A stretch of 64,000 nucleotides of DNA from Actinomycetospora chiangmaiensis DSM 45062 (lineage in GTDB: Bacteria > Actinomycetota > Actinomycetes > Mycobacteriales > Pseudonocardiaceae). The notes beneath the pieces were generated by a model. The model ran no database searches and was not told where the DNA came from. It worked only from the letters and a program-made list of their open reading frames with translations. This document shows, piece by piece, positions 62,269 through 64,000 of the stretch (positions within the stretch are counted from its first letter, which is position 1; every line of letters begins with the position of its first letter). The DNA is taken from assembly GCF_000379625.1 (NCBI RefSeq), contig NZ_KB903245.1:215124-279123 (forward strand). The letters are read 5' to 3'. The position numbers and the translations under genes were made by a program.

Positions 62269-64000
62269 ATGAGCGACGAGCGCACCGGGAGCCCGTTCCC
62301 GCCGATCGCCGACTACGGGTTCCTCTCCGACTGCGAGACCACCGCGCTGGTGGCGCCGAACGGTGCCGTCGAGTGGCTGTGCCTGCCGCGGATGGACTCG
62401 CCGAGCGTGTTCGGGGCGATCCTCGACCGCGACGCCGGAACCTTCCGCCTGCACCCCGACGGGGCCGACGTCCCCGCCGCCCGGCGCTACGTGCCCGGCA
62501 CGATGGTGCTGGAGACGACGTGGTGCACGCGGTCGGGCTGGCTGCAGGTCCTCGACGTGCTGCTGATGGGCCCGTGGCACCACGAGACGGAGCGGTCGGG
62601 CTCGCACCGCCGCGCGCCCACCGACTACGACGCCGACCACGTCCTGCTGCGGGTCGCCCGTTGCCTCTCGGGGCAGGTGCAGCTGCGGATGGAGTGCGCG
62701 CCGGTCTTCGACTACGGCCGCGAGCCCGCGCGGTGGAGCTATCCCGACGGCGGGTACCGCGCGGCGCGCGCGTCCGGCGGCGGCTCGGACCTGCTGCTGA
62801 CCACCGACACCAACATCGGGTTCGAGGGGACGCTCGCCACGTCGCGGACGCTGCTCAAGGAGGGCGAGTGGCGCTACGTCGCGCTCTCGTGGAGCGAACA
62901 CGCGCCGCCTGCGAACGTCGACGAGGCGCTCGAGCGGCTCACCTGGACCGAGCACCACTGGCGGCACTGGCTCGACCGCGGCGACTTCCCCGACCACCGC
63001 TGGCTGCCCTACCTGCAGCGCTCCGCCCTGACGCTCAAGGGCCTGACGTTCGCCCCGACGGGCGCGATCGCGGCCGCCGCGACGACGTCGCTGCCCGAGA
63101 CGCCGGGCGGCGAGCGGAACTGGGACTACCGGTACTCGTGGATCCGGGACTCTGCGCTCGCGCTCTGGGCGCTGTACGCCCTGGGCTTCGACTGGGAGGC
63201 CAACGACTTCTTCTACTTCGTCGCCGAGGCGGCCGAGGCGGCGGCCGGGCACCTGCAGATCATGTACGGCGTCGACGGGCGCTCGAAGCTCGACGAGGAG
63301 GTGCTCGCCCACCTCGACGGGTACGAGGGCGCCTACCCGGTGCGGATCGGCAACGGCGCCTACGACCAGGCCCAGCACGACGTCTGGGGTGCCGCGGTCG
63401 GCGCGATCTACCAGTACGTCCGGAGCCGGGACCGGCTCGACGACCGGCTGTGGTCGATCGTCGTGACGCAGGTCGAGGCGGCGCTGGAGAACTGGCGCGG
63501 ACCCGACCGCGGGCCGTGGGAGGTGCGCGGCGAGCCGCAGCACTTCACCACGTCGAAGATCGCCTGCTGGCTCGCCGCGGACCGTGGTGCCCGACTCGCC
63601 GCGCTGCGCGGGGACGAGAAGCGCGAGGACCGCTGGCGCCGGGCGGCCGAGGAGATCCGCGAGGACGTCCTCACGCACGCCGTCGACGACCGCGGCGTCC
63701 TCTGCCAGCACTACGCGACCACCGGGCTCGACGCGTCGCTGCTGCTCATGCCGATCGTCGGGTTCCTCTCCCCCGACGACCCGCGCTGCCGGGCGACCGT
63801 GCTCGCGATCGCCGACGAGCTCACCCAGGACGACCTGGTGCTGCGCTACCTCGTCGAGGACACCGACGACGGGCTCTCCGGCGAGGAGGGCACGTTCACG
63901 ATCTGCTCGTTCGCCCTGGTCTCGGCGCTGGCCGTGATCGGCGAGGTGGACCGGGCGACCGCGCTGTGCGAGAAGCTCCTCGGTGCTGCATCGTCGCTGC
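62269..64000 (+). CDS. GH15 glycoside hydrolase (trehalase/glucoamylase-like), 3' end outside window
   Basis: 577 codons to the window edge with no stop; full-length homologues are about 600-670 aa. N-terminal sandwich domain (PPIADYGFLSDCETTALVAPNGAVEWLCLPRMDSPSVFG) and an (alpha/alpha)6 catalytic barrel with the strongly conserved ETPGGERNWDYRYSWIRD, GAYDQAQHDVWGAA, a probable catalytic Glu in GPWEVRGEPQHFTTSK and another in SGEEGTFTICSFALVSAL. This is the bacterial GH15 type to which the mycobacterial trehalase (Rv2402) belongs. Trehalose or another alpha-glucoside is the likely substrate. Confidence 0.93.
   Translation, partial: MSDERTGSPFPPIADYGFLSDCETTALVAPNGAVEWLCLPRMDSPSVFGAILDRDAGTFRLHPDGADVPAARRYVPGTMVLETTWCTRSGWLQVLDVLLMGPWHHETERSGSHRRAPTDYDADHVLLRVARCLSGQVQLRMECAPVFDYGREPARWSYPDGGYRAARASGGGSDLLLTTDTNIGFEGTLATSRTLLKEGEWRYVALSWSEHAPPANVDEALERLTWTEHHWRHWLDRGDFPDHRWLPYLQRSALTLKGLTFAPTGAIAAAATTSLPETPGGERNWDYRYSWIRDSALALWALYALGFDWEANDFFYFVAEAAEAAAGHLQIMYGVDGRSKLDEEVLAHLDGYEGAYPVRIGNGAYDQAQHDVWGAAVGAIYQYVRSRDRLDDRLWSIVVTQVEAALENWRGPDRGPWEVRGEPQHFTTSKIACWLAADRGARLAALRGDEKREDRWRRAAEEIREDVLTHAVDDRGVLCQHYATTGLDASLLLMPIVGFLSPDDPRCRATVLAIADELTQDDLVLRYLVEDTDDGLSGEEGTFTICSFALVSALAVIGEVDRATALCEKLLGAASSL

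Overview
The window is about 72% GC, uses GTG starts heavily, and carries genes packed into long runs with 4-bp GTGA/ATGA overlaps. Gene content and order point to an actinobacterium near Pseudonocardia, Actinomycetospora or Mycobacterium; this placement is an inference from gene order and protein style. The backbone from argS (about 42.2 kb) back to nucS (about 6.5 kb) follows the known mycobacterial order argS-lysA-hom-thrC-thrB-rho-rpmE-prfA-prmC-sua5-wecA-atpI-atpBEFHAGDC-DUF2550-PduO-murA-nucS. Here it lies mostly on the minus strand. It is interrupted by glyA, by a t6A-tRNA-modification operon (tsaE, a TsaB-Sua5 fusion, tsaD), by a class F sortase with a secreted partner, and by an ethylmalonyl-CoA mutase.

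Layout. 0-2.6 kb: end of an amine-type FAD oxidoreductase, its XRE-cupin regulator, a zinc-finger mini-protein and a DoxX membrane protein. 2.6-9.7 kb: duplicated-domain 3-hydroxyacyl-CoA dehydrogenase, aldehyde dehydrogenase, HIT protein, NucS, NUDIX hydrolase, a protein with ten 14-residue repeats, and a lipoprotein. 9.7-14.7 kb: ethylmalonyl-CoA mutase, a DUF2007-like protein, MurA (Asp replaces the fosfomycin-reactive Cys), cobalamin adenosyltransferase, DUF2550. 14.8-24 kb: complete F1Fo ATP synthase operon and WecA. 24-31.2 kb: glyA, t6A synthesis, prmC, prfA, rpmE. 31.5-33 kb: sortase pair. 33-42.2 kb: rho and the threonine/lysine/arginyl-tRNA cluster. 42.3-45.3 kb: DUF3105/DUF305 pair, tRNA-Arg(CCG), glycosyltransferase. 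45.4-49.5 kb: seven-gene Mrp/Mbh-type cation/proton antiporter operon. 49.5-64 kb: a mixed accessory stretch (PPOX protein, hydrolases, methyltransferase, LigD-type polymerase, G3E GTPase, CaiB transferase with amidohydrolase and IclR regulator, COG3044 ATPase, siderophore-interacting protein, GH15 glycosidase cut by the window end).

Three signals cut across the genes. First, many genes lack a ribosome-binding site and instead have a TANNNT -10 hexamer ending 6-9 nt before the start codon, the signature of leaderless mRNAs; this also revises the starts of argS and the CaiB gene. Second, short repeats are scattered between genes and also inside reading frames at domain linkers: an inverted repeat in the TsaB-Sua5 linker and a GC-rich 20-mer in NucS, PduO, Hom and the G3E GTPase. 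Third, the only long gene-free stretch (60.95-61.42 kb) holds an array of 52-bp repeats in two opposite-facing blocks.

The genes support growth on acyl-CoA substrates (ethylmalonyl-CoA mutase needs adenosylcobalamin, which the PduO enzyme supplies), respiration and ion homeostasis (ATP synthase, antiporter), aspartate-family amino-acid synthesis, translation termination and tRNA modification, and DNA mismatch and break repair (NucS, LigD polymerase). No phage, IS element, CRISPR array or rRNA was seen.
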